Positions 38,747-47,198 of a stretch of 64,000 bases of DNA are shown here, in pieces. The position numbers were made by a program, and so were the translations under genes. Every line of letters begins with the position of its first letter. Within the stretch, counting starts at the first letter, position 1. The notes under the pieces were generated by a model that was not told the origin of the DNA, did no database searches, and saw only the letters and a list, made by a program, of their open reading frames with translations. The stretch comes from an uncultured Alphaproteobacteria bacterium (GTDB lineage Bacteria; Pseudomonadota; Alphaproteobacteria; HIMB59), in the NCBI GenBank assembly GCA_902538085.1, contig CACBDV010000001.1, forward strand, positions 293,766 through 357,765, in the 5' to 3' direction.

Positions 38747-38784
38747 AAACAGCAGCTAGTATACTGGCTGCTGTTTTTTTTTTT
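38747..38784 (+). terminator. Rho-independent terminator after the binding-protein gene
   Basis: AAACAGCAGCTAG-TATA-CTGGCTGCTGTTT stem (13 bp, one G-U) running into an 11-T tract. Confidence 0.92.
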
Positions 38785-38785
38785 A

Positions 38786-39868
38786 ATGATCATCAAAACT
38801 ACAACCATTGGAGCTTATCCAAAACCTAATTACACACCTATAAGAGATTGGTTTCTCCAAGATAAATCTGACGAAGAAAAAAAACAATCCAAGGGATTGT
38901 TATCAAATTGGGATCCCAAAAGTGAAGACCATAAAGTATATGAAGAGAAAGATGAGGAAAAAGAAAAACTATTCTTAAAAGCTATTGAAGAAGTAATTCT
39001 TGATCAGACAAGTAGCGGAATAGATATCCCCACAGATGGTGAAGTAAGGCGAGAAAACTATATTTTTTATCAATTGAGATTTTTTAATGGGGTAAGCTTT
39101 GAACACTTAACGACTAAATCAGTCAGGAAAGGAGCTTTTGAAGCAACACTCCCAACAATTACAAGTAAAGTTTCAAATAAATCATTACGATTAGTAGATG
39201 ATTGGAAATCTGCACAGCAGTTTACTAATAACCCAGTGAAAATAACTATACCTGGTCCTATGACAATAACTGACTCCATTGCTGATGACTATTATAATGA
39301 TCCCAAAAAAATGGGTTATGATCTAGCTTTATGTATTAGTAATGAAGTTAAGGCTCTATCCGAAGCTGGTTGTCAATACATTCAAATTGATGAACCAGTG
39401 TTCGCCAGAAAACCAGAAGAAACACACGATTATGGTATGGAAAATTTAGAAAGAGCAATGCATGGAATACTAAAAGAAACTCAAAAAGCTTGTCATATTT
39501 GCTGCGGTTATCCTAACTCGCTTGACTCAGAACACTACAAAAAAGCAGATCTAGATGCATATGATAAAATTGCTGACTTAGTTGAAGACTCTAGTATAGA
39601 CGAAGTTTCTTTGGAAGACTCTCACCGACCTTTAGATTTAAAATTATTAGAAAAATTTAAAAAAACCAAAGTTATTATGGGTTTGATTGATGTAGCTAAA
39701 AGTCGTATGGAAAGTGTCGAGGAAATTCAAAAAAGGATCAGAGAAGTTCTTGAGCATATTGATGAGGAAAGATTAATTGCTGCTCCTGATTGTGGTCTAG
39801 GGTTTTTTGATAGAAATCAAGCAAAACAAAAAATGCAAATTCTCTCAAAAGCTGTTAAAAATCTCTAA
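38786..39868 (+). CDS. Cobalamin-independent methionine synthase II (MetE C-terminal barrel) family protein
   Basis: TTTIGAYPKP, IPTDGEVRRENYIFY, HICCGYPN, VSLEDSHRP, APDCGLGFF: H-x-C, E and C zinc-ligand positions of MetE retained in a 360-aa protein. Confidence 0.82.
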   Translation: MIIKTTTIGAYPKPNYTPIRDWFLQDKSDEEKKQSKGLLSNWDPKSEDHKVYEEKDEEKEKLFLKAIEEVILDQTSSGIDIPTDGEVRRENYIFYQLRFFNGVSFEHLTTKSVRKGAFEATLPTITSKVSNKSLRLVDDWKSAQQFTNNPVKITIPGPMTITDSIADDYYNDPKKMGYDLALCISNEVKALSEAGCQYIQIDEPVFARKPEETHDYGMENLERAMHGILKETQKACHICCGYPNSLDSEHYKKADLDAYDKIADLVEDSSIDEVSLEDSHRPLDLKLLEKFKKTKVIMGLIDVAKSRMESVEEIQKRIREVLEHIDEERLIAAPDCGLGFFDRNQAKQKMQILSKAVKNL

Positions 39869-39873
39869 ATCTT

Positions 39874-40986
39874 ATGTGGGAATATTATAATCCGGTAAAT
39901 GTTATTTTTGGTTCGGAAAAATTTAGTGAAATTGAACATATAATAAGTAATCGAAAGTACATTCTTGTTACCCATCCTGATGATAACTTTGATACGTACA
40001 GAGAGTTTTTTAACAATTTATCAAATAAGCCTCTAGAAATCTTTGATGATGTTCAACCAAATCCAGACTATCAAGATTTAATTTCTGTAGGGGAAAAATT
40101 TTCAAAAATAGAAAGTCAAATTGATACAGTTGTTGCTCTTGGAGGCGGCTCTGTCATGGATACGGCCAAATTACTTGCAGCTTTTAAAGGTGAAAATAAA
40201 TATTTAAATGATTTTGTAAGAAATAAAAAATCAGCTTACGTTCAAGATCCAAAAAAAATTATAGCTATACCTACTACTTCGGGCACATCGAGTGAACTTA
40301 CGTGTTGGGCTACAGTCTGGGATAAAGAATATAAAAGTAAATTTTCATTAGCAGATAAATCTTTATATCCTGAAATATCAGTTATTGACCCTAAGTTAAT
40401 GATCAACAAGCCAAAAAATCTGACTATTTCTACTGGTCTTGATGCATTGTCCCACTCCTTAGAAAGCATTTGGAATGTAAACTCAAATCCGATTTCAACA
40501 TTTCATGGAATTGCAGGTGCTCAAACAGTGATCGATACACTTCCAAAACTTGTAAATGATTTAAATAACATAGAGTTGAGAACTTTAATGGCTAAAGCTT
40601 GTGTTCATGCAGGTCTAGCTTTTTCAAATACTAAAACTGCGATAGCACATAATATTTCATACCCGATAACAATTAATTTTAATGTTCCACATGGAATAGC
40701 TTGTTCTTTTACTTTGCCGACAATAATGAGGAGTCTGATTGGCCAAGATGAAAAAACAGAAAAATCCCTAGAAAAAATTTATAATGTCGATCTCATTGAG
40801 AGTTCAAAAAGACTATCTGAGACATTGAGAATTCTTGAAGCACCATTAAATTTAAATGAAATTGGAATACCAAAAATTGAATGGGATAAATATGTTGAGG
40901 ATGCTTTTCAAGGTGAAAGGGGAAAAAATTTCATTGGAAATAAAATCTCATTTGATAAAGCGTGTTCTGAGATGAATTTCTTCTAA
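39874..40986 (+). CDS. Iron-containing alcohol dehydrogenase, PhpC-like (phosphonoacetaldehyde reductase / HEP dehydrogenase candidate)
   Basis: VVALGGGSVMDTAKLLA, PTTSGTSSELT, TGLDALSHSLES, NISYPITINFNVPHGIACSFTLP; located with phnA/phnY. Confidence 0.8.
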   Translation: MWEYYNPVNVIFGSEKFSEIEHIISNRKYILVTHPDDNFDTYREFFNNLSNKPLEIFDDVQPNPDYQDLISVGEKFSKIESQIDTVVALGGGSVMDTAKLLAAFKGENKYLNDFVRNKKSAYVQDPKKIIAIPTTSGTSSELTCWATVWDKEYKSKFSLADKSLYPEISVIDPKLMINKPKNLTISTGLDALSHSLESIWNVNSNPISTFHGIAGAQTVIDTLPKLVNDLNNIELRTLMAKACVHAGLAFSNTKTAIAHNISYPITINFNVPHGIACSFTLPTIMRSLIGQDEKTEKSLEKIYNVDLIESSKRLSETLRILEAPLNLNEIGIPKIEWDKYVEDAFQGERGKNFIGNKISFDKACSEMNFF

Positions 40987-41309
40987 AGTTTACTGTTAAT
41001 CCAACTTCTTAAGTCCGCTTCTGAGCCTAAGCCAATCTTTGCATCAGCCATTGATCCATCTTTAAAGAGTATCATTGTGGGTATACTCCTAATACTAAAG
41101 TTTGCTGGTGCTTGAGGATTTTCATCTATATTAATTTTTTTTATAGATATCTTATCGCCCATTTCAGAAGCTAAATTATCCAAAATAGGAGCAATAGCCT
41201 TACATGGACCACACCACTCAGCCCAAAAATCAACCAAAACAGGCTTATCTTTTGATCCTTCAAGAACTTTTTGATTAAATTCATCGTCATTTATTTGTTC
41301 AACTGTCAT
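40983..41309 (-). CDS. trxA: Thioredoxin
   Basis: VDFWAEWCGPCKAIAPIL; NFSIRSIPTMILFKDG. Confidence 0.95.
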   Translation of the reverse strand: MTVEQINDDEFNQKVLEGSKDKPVLVDFWAEWCGPCKAIAPILDNLASEMGDKISIKKINIDENPQAPANFSIRSIPTMILFKDGSMADAKIGLGSEADLRSWINSKL

Positions 41310-41328
41310 ATATTTAATATGGTTATTA

Positions 41329-41970
41329 TTATTTGTATTTCAAATACTCATCTTTAGTCCCAACATGAGCATTGATTTTAGTAGTCTCATATCCATAGAT
41401 TTTTTCATTTAACGAACAATCTTTCCAAAAGTCTTGAATGTTAAAAATTTCAGGGTAAGGATGCAAAGAGTTTTTTCTAATAATATGACAACCTTGAAAT
41501 GAAGTATTGCATATTTTTGATGGAAAGTTAATAAGCCCTTCATTATTTACTTCAAGATCAAAATTATTATTTTTAGAATTTATAAGAAGGACACTATCAA
41601 AACTTTTATTTTCATCAAAAAATTTAATTGATTTTTCTAATTCATTTTCAAAGGACTGGTCCCATAAATTATCTGTATTTAGAATTACTGTATCGTTTGT
41701 TTGTATGTTTTTTATACCACCTCCTGTTCCTAAGATAGTTTCTTCATAAGAAATTGTAATATCAGGGTAATTTTCAGAGATAAATCTTTCTAACATATTA
41801 TGTTTATAGTGGGTATTGATATAAATTTTATCAAATGACATGTTTTTAATGAGATCGATTGCATAGCTAATAAGTGTTTTATTTTTTATTTTTAATAAGG
41901 GTTTAGGGATATCTTTGGTTAAGTTATCCATTCGCATTCCATAACCTGCAGCTAATATTAGAGCGTCCAT
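41329..41970 (-). CDS. Nucleotidyltransferase (MurU-like)
   Basis: ALILAAGYGMRMDNLTKDIPKPLLKI; next to the kinase and tsaE. Confidence 0.8.
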   Translation of the reverse strand: MDALILAAGYGMRMDNLTKDIPKPLLKIKNKTLISYAIDLIKNMSFDKIYINTHYKHNMLERFISENYPDITISYEETILGTGGGIKNIQTNDTVILNTDNLWDQSFENELEKSIKFFDENKSFDSVLLINSKNNNFDLEVNNEGLINFPSKICNTSFQGCHIIRKNSLHPYPEIFNIQDFWKDCSLNEKIYGYETTKINAHVGTKDEYLKYK

Positions 41971-42939
41971 TTAACTTGTTTTGTTATATATCTCCATAAA
42001 TATTTCTCTTAAATCCCAAAGTCTTAAATATTCGACATGTTTAAATATTTGAGCCCATGTATTTTTTCTAAAGACTTTAAGATATTTTGGTTTTCCAGCA
42101 TTATATAATTGCACCCAATTACCAAGAATTCTCAGATTACGTAAAAGACTAATCATATGAATGTCTGACCTAAGTTGCTTGAGATTAAGTTTCATTCTTC
42201 TTGCATAAAGCTTCAATAATTTATCTTCGACTTTGGTAGAATAAGATCTCCTAGCATCAAAAATCAATGAAGAAATATCTAATAATGGATGGTTGTAGTG
42301 AGTATCTTGATGATCAATAACATAAACTTTTTGATTGTAATAAATTAAATTATCTAAAAAAAAATCACCGTGAGTTAAAGTTGGTTTAAATTTTCTATAT
42401 TTTTCAGTACTTTTTTTCAGAGATACTTTCACAAGTTTATTGAGATAAAAACCAATTTGGATCTTGTGATCATAGTGGTCAATAAAAGTCTCAATACCGT
42501 TCAATGCATCCTTTAGTAAATTATTTTGTGATTTTACTTGAACGCCTGAAGACTTTTTCTTGGGTTTTTGAAGATTTGTAAGAGCTCTCACAGCCAATGG
42601 AAGTATTTTTTTAATTTGTGGTTTTTGGAAATATTTTGATGCATTTGCAATAGGGAAATAATCCATGATTACAAACTTATATAAATTACTTTGGTCAATT
42701 ATTTTTGGTGTATTAACATTTTGAGAGATTAAAATATCAGTTGCTTTAATATATTTTTGATAATCGCTAGGTTTATTTAAAAAAGAGAGGACAAGTAATG
42801 ATTGATTTGCTGTTTTACATAATTTGAAAATTTTTTCTGATGCATCAGACTTGAAATTTAAAAAGCCCCCTATTTTAAAATTTTTATTTTGAAGGTGGTT
42901 TTTTATTTTGATTAGATTTATTTTATTTTGTGAAGCCAT
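41971..42939 (-). CDS. Aminoglycoside-phosphotransferase-fold kinase (AmgK-like)
   Basis: THGDFFLDNLIYYNQKVYVIDHQDTHYNHPLLDISSLIFD. Confidence 0.8.
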   Translation of the reverse strand: MASQNKINLIKIKNHLQNKNFKIGGFLNFKSDASEKIFKLCKTANQSLLVLSFLNKPSDYQKYIKATDILISQNVNTPKIIDQSNLYKFVIMDYFPIANASKYFQKPQIKKILPLAVRALTNLQKPKKKSSGVQVKSQNNLLKDALNGIETFIDHYDHKIQIGFYLNKLVKVSLKKSTEKYRKFKPTLTHGDFFLDNLIYYNQKVYVIDHQDTHYNHPLLDISSLIFDARRSYSTKVEDKLLKLYARRMKLNLKQLRSDIHMISLLRNLRILGNWVQLYNAGKPKYLKVFRKNTWAQIFKHVEYLRLWDLREIFMEIYNKTS

Positions 42940-43367
42940 TTTTTATTACTTGATTTTATCTCTATATTTCTTTTCTCACCAGTAACCGAAATATTAATAG
43001 ATAAAGCTATATGATTATATCTTTTAATAAGATTTTCTAATGGCCACTCAATAAGAACACAATTATCATTAAAATACTCATCCAAATCTAGTTTGTTATT
43101 TTGAACTTGATAAAAATCAAAGTGAATAATATTAAACTTATTAAAATTGTAAATATGTTCTCTTTGATACGTGGGGCTCCCTTGGAAGGAAAAAGTTTTT
43201 TTTTCTGACTTGCTAATTTCACTTAAGATATATCTGATTAGAGTTGTCTTACCAGAACCGGCCTCTCCTTCAAAAAAAATAATCTGGTTTTTAGAAATAG
43301 ACCTAGATATTTTTCTAGCTAAAGGTTTTAACTCAATTTCATTTGAGACTGCAAATCTCAAACTCAA
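42918..43367 (-). CDS. tsaE: tRNA t6A modification ATPase TsaE
   Basis: FFEGEAGSGKTTLIRYIL Walker A; GSPTYQREHIYNFNKFNIIHFDFYQ; VLIEWPLENL. Confidence 0.9.
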   Translation of the reverse strand: MSLRFAVSNEIELKPLARKISRSISKNQIIFFEGEAGSGKTTLIRYILSEISKSEKKTFSFQGSPTYQREHIYNFNKFNIIHFDFYQVQNNKLDLDEYFNDNCVLIEWPLENLIKRYNHIALSINISVTGEKRNIEIKSSNKKWLHKIK

Positions 43368-44540
43368 TTAAGCTAGCGATTTGAAATCGGACACTAAATC
43401 TAGAGCTTCCCATGAAAAAGCTCCTGAAGAGCTGTCATGTGTTCTACCAAAGTGACCGTAAGCTGCTGTTTGTTCGTAAATTGGCTTGTTTAACTGTAAT
43501 TTCTCTCTGATTCCTCTTGGAGAAAGATTCATAATGTCAGGTATCGCAGACTCAATTTTTGCTTCATCTATTTTATTAGTGCCTTGAGTATTCACATATA
43601 TTGACAACGGTTTGGCTACACCGATTGCATAAGACAACTGGATAGTACACTGATCACATAAACCGGCAGCAACAATATTTTTTGCTAAGTATCGTGAAGC
43701 ATAAGCGGCAGAGCGGTCGACTTTTGTAGGATCTTTTCCAGAGAAAGCCCCTCCACCGTGAGGTGCTGCACCACCATAGGTGTCGACAATAATTTTTCTT
43801 CCTGTTAATCCCGTATCACCATCTGGTCCTCCAATTACAAAATTACCTGTTGGATTTACGTAGTATTCTTTATCATCTAAATTTTTTAATAACTCTTCAG
43901 GGATAGATTCTTTTAATGCTGGATTTACTATTTCTTTAACATCAGCAGGAGATAATCCATCAGCATGTTGTGTTGATATCACAACAGATGTAACTGCACT
44001 TGGTTTACCATCAACGTATTTAAGAGTTACTTGGCTTTTTGAGTCAGGCTCTAATCCTTTTAAGCTACCGTCTTTTCTACCCTTAGCCATTATCTCTAAG
44101 ATTTTATGAGAATAAAAAATTGGTGCCGGCATCAGTTCAGGTGTTTCCGTACAAGCGTATCCAAACATAATTCCTTGGTCACCTGCCCCCTCGTCTTTGT
44201 CAGATGATGAGTCTACACCCATTGCAATATCTGCAGATTGTCCGTGAAGTAAATATTGGATATCTGCGGTTTGCCAATGAAAACCATCTTGCTCATAGCC
44301 GATGTCTTTTATGCACTCCCTTACTTTTGAAATAATTTCATCTTTGTCTTCTTGGACTGGTCCTCTTACTTCACCAGATAAAACAACTTTGTTGGTTGTT
44401 GTTAATGTTTCGCAAGCGACTCTAGCAAATGGGTCTTTGGAGATAAAATGATCGACAACTGCATCAGAAATCCTATCAGAAACTTTATCTGGGTGTCCCT
44501 CAGACACTGACTCAGATGTAAAAATATAATTTTTTCTCAT
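43368..44540 (-). CDS. metK: S-adenosylmethionine synthetase
   Basis: [57 protein letters not shown]. Start moved to the ATG at 44540. Confidence 0.96.
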   Translation of the reverse strand: MRKNYIFTSESVSEGHPDKVSDRISDAVVDHFISKDPFARVACETLTTTNKVVLSGEVRGPVQEDKDEIISKVRECIKDIGYEQDGFHWQTADIQYLLHGQSADIAMGVDSSSDKDEGAGDQGIMFGYACTETPELMPAPIFYSHKILEIMAKGRKDGSLKGLEPDSKSQVTLKYVDGKPSAVTSVVISTQHADGLSPADVKEIVNPALKESIPEELLKNLDDKEYYVNPTGNFVIGGPDGDTGLTGRKIIVDTYGGAAPHGGGAFSGKDPTKVDRSAAYASRYLAKNIVAAGLCDQCTIQLSYAIGVAKPLSIYVNTQGTNKIDEAKIESAIPDIMNLSPRGIREKLQLNKPIYEQTAAYGHFGRTHDSSSGAFSWEALDLVSDFKSLA

Positions 44541-44541
44541 T

Positions 44542-45822
44542 TTAGTACCTATATGTATCTTTCTTAAATGGACCTTGTTGCTCAACTCCTAAATAATCGC
44601 TTTGTTCCTTGGACATTTCAGTCAATTTAGCACCAACTTTTTGTAAATGAAACATTGCAACCATTTCATCTAGTTTTTTAGGAAGGACATAGACTTTATT
44701 TTCATAGTTTTTGTAATTCTCCCAGATTTCGATTTGAGCTAAAACCTGATTTGAGAATGATGCACTCATCACAAAACTAGGATGGCCAGTGGCATTACCT
44801 AGGTTCACTAACCTTCCCTTTGAAAGAATTATTAGCTTCTTACCATCCGGAAATGTTACTTGGTCAACTTGAGGTTTTATCTCTTCCCATTTATAGTTTT
44901 GCAAATCATCTATTTGAATTTCATTATCAAAGTGTCCGATATTACAGACAATTGCTCGGTCTTTCATTTCTCTCATATGGTCTTGGGTAATGATATCTTT
45001 GTTGCCTGTTGCAGTTACAAATATATCAGCATACTTACATGCATCATCCATAGTGACAACCTCATAGCCTTCCATTGCTGCTTGAAGTGCACAAATAGGA
45101 TCAACTTCTGTTACTTGAACTCTAGCCCCGGCCCCTCTTAATGAAGCTGCGCTACCTTTTCCAACATCTCCAAACCCAGCAACAACTGCAACTTTACCAG
45201 CCATCATTACATCAGTTCCTCTTCGAATACCGTCTACTAAACTCTCCTTACAACCATATAAATTATCAAATTTACTTTTTGTTACCGAGTCATTCACATT
45301 TATAGCTGGAACTTGAAGAGTTCCTTTAGATGCCATTTGCTCTAAACGAAGAACGCCTGTGGTAGTTTCTTCAGATAGTCCTCTAACATTTTTTAATAGC
45401 TCAGGGTACTTCTCGTGCATTCGAAGTGTTAAGTCTCCGCCATCGTCTAGTATCATATTAGGCTCCCACCCATCTGCCTCAATTGTTTGATCAATACACC
45501 ACCAAAATTCCTCTTCATTCATACCCTTCCAGGCAAAAACAGGTGTACCGCTTTGGGCAATCGCAGCAGCTGCATGATCTTGAGTAGAGTAAATGTTACA
45601 AGAACTCCATCTACATTTGGCGCCAAGTGCTACAAGTGTTTCAATTAAAACAGCAGTTTGGATGGTCATGTGAAGGCAACCCATAATATTGGCTCCAGCC
45701 AACGGTTTTGAATCTCCATATTGTTCACGAATAGCCATTAATCCTGGCATTTCAGTTTCTGCTATTTCAATTTCTTGTCTCCCGAATTCATGTTGGGAAA
45801 TATCTTTTACTTTGTAATCCAC
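44542..45822 (-). CDS. ahcY: Adenosylhomocysteinase
   Basis: [42 protein letters not shown]-terminal [10 protein letters not shown]. Confidence 0.96.
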   Translation of the reverse strand: MDYKVKDISQHEFGRQEIEIAETEMPGLMAIREQYGDSKPLAGANIMGCLHMTIQTAVLIETLVALGAKCRWSSCNIYSTQDHAAAAIAQSGTPVFAWKGMNEEEFWWCIDQTIEADGWEPNMILDDGGDLTLRMHEKYPELLKNVRGLSEETTTGVLRLEQMASKGTLQVPAINVNDSVTKSKFDNLYGCKESLVDGIRRGTDVMMAGKVAVVAGFGDVGKGSAASLRGAGARVQVTEVDPICALQAAMEGYEVVTMDDACKYADIFVTATGNKDIITQDHMREMKDRAIVCNIGHFDNEIQIDDLQNYKWEEIKPQVDQVTFPDGKKLIILSKGRLVNLGNATGHPSFVMSASFSNQVLAQIEIWENYKNYENKVYVLPKKLDEMVAMFHLQKVGAKLTEMSKEQSDYLGVEQQGPFKKDTYRY

Positions 45823-45877
45823 TTAACCCTCCTTTTAGATAGACTATTTAAAATAAAATATGATTTATTCTTCATTA

Positions 45878-46831
45878 TCAAGCTCTTTTTATCCTTGGTC
45901 CCAGCTGCTGAATAACTTCTTCAGCCTTTCTATTACCATTTTTAAGCGCTTCATCGACAGGTTTTCCAGATAAGTAAAAATCTAAAAATCCTGCAGCAAA
46001 ATTATCTCCAGCACCTGTTGTGTCCAAAACATTTTCTATTTTTTGAGCAGATTGATGTTTTACATCGTCTTCAAAAAAATAATATGCACCCTCAGCACCA
46101 GAGGTCATAACAATTTTTTTTCCAAAATTTTTAAAAAAAGAACTCACATCTGCCATTGAATCAGATTGTGTAAACATCTTTGCTTCATCAAAATTACAAA
46201 AAACTAAATCTACATTATCAGTTATAAAATTTTTTAATTCATCTCTGTGTCGATCAACACAAAAAGGGTCTGACAATGAAAGAGATATTTCTATGTTTTT
46301 TGATTTTGCAATATCTGAAAATTTTTTGAGTGTTTTTTTTGTTAGTTCATGATCCCAAAGATATGACTCCATGTACACATGATCAATTGAATTGAGTATA
46401 TCCTCATTAACTTCGTCTGGATTTAATTGTGAACCTATTCCTATGTGTGTAGCCATTGTTCTTTCACCATCGGGTGAAACTAAAATATTACAGCAGCCAG
46501 TTGGAAGATCTGTTTTATTGGAGACACCTTTAAACGAGATATTTTCTTTTTGTAAATCTTGAACAAAAGCATTTCCATACTCATCATCATTGACCTTGCC
46601 GTAAAAACTTGCCTCATGAGAGCCAAAGTTTAATTCATGGATAGTATTACATACTGACCCACCCGAAGTAATTAATGGATTATCGAAATTTGACCTAATT
46701 TCCTTAATTTGAGACTCCTCAATCAATGTCATAGAGCCTTTAGTTAATTTCAGATTATTGATGACACTGTCCTCTACCTGGCATATGACATCAACCAAAG
46801 CAGTCCCTACCCCTAGAATTTTTTTCACCAC
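45878..46831 (-). CDS. PfkB-family carbohydrate/adenosine kinase
   Basis: KKILGVGTALVDVICQ, GGSVCNTIHEL, DTTGAGDNFAAGFL. GTG start near 46831 is a guess; the track ORF extends to 46924. Confidence 0.85.
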   Translation of the reverse strand: MVKKILGVGTALVDVICQVEDSVINNLKLTKGSMTLIEESQIKEIRSNFDNPLITSGGSVCNTIHELNFGSHEASFYGKVNDDEYGNAFVQDLQKENISFKGVSNKTDLPTGCCNILVSPDGERTMATHIGIGSQLNPDEVNEDILNSIDHVYMESYLWDHELTKKTLKKFSDIAKSKNIEISLSLSDPFCVDRHRDELKNFITDNVDLVFCNFDEAKMFTQSDSMADVSSFFKNFGKKIVMTSGAEGAYYFFEDDVKHQSAQKIENVLDTTGAGDNFAAGFLDFYLSGKPVDEALKNGNRKAEEVIQQLGPRIKRA

Positions 46832-47114
46832 ATGAAAGTAAGGGATTTTAAACAGAGATCTATTAAAAAATCCTGAATTTCTTATGAAAGTTGAACATAA
46901 ATGTGAATTGTTTTTGATGTGCAAAATGCGAATCAGGTCAGAATTAGGGCTATTAAAAATGGACCTAAATAATATTTTTTAAGAGATATTCGTAGTTTTG
47001 GAAAATTTGATAAAAACCTGTGAATATTTTCAAATTACTTGTTAATTGAATCTTTAATTTCCAATTGAATTTATTGGCTTTTCAGAATTTAATACAAAAT
47101 AAATTGACTAAGAT

Positions 47115-47130
47115 TGTCTATAGATTGTAT
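47115..47130. promoter_or_regulatory. NrdR box 1 (TGTCTATAGATTGTAT)
   Basis: 11 of 16 positions match the remembered consensus ACACWATATATWGTGT; 32 bp upstream of box 2. Confidence 0.55.
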
Positions 47131-47146
47131 AGTCACTAGGCAATAA

Positions 47147-47162
47147 ACACTACATCTAGTGA
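47147..47162. promoter_or_regulatory. NrdR box 2 (ACACTACATCTAGTGA)
   Basis: 13 of 16 positions match the consensus; directly upstream of nrdA. Confidence 0.75.
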
Positions 47163-47198
47163 TTATTCAAAAAAGTACACTTAAACTTGGTAGGAAGA

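Noticed and set aside
46925-47114. Looked for a SAM or SAH riboswitch ahead of the adenosine kinase/ahcY/metK genes
   Set aside because: No recognisable conserved core or convincing stem set; only AT-rich spacer and the nrdA regulatory sites.
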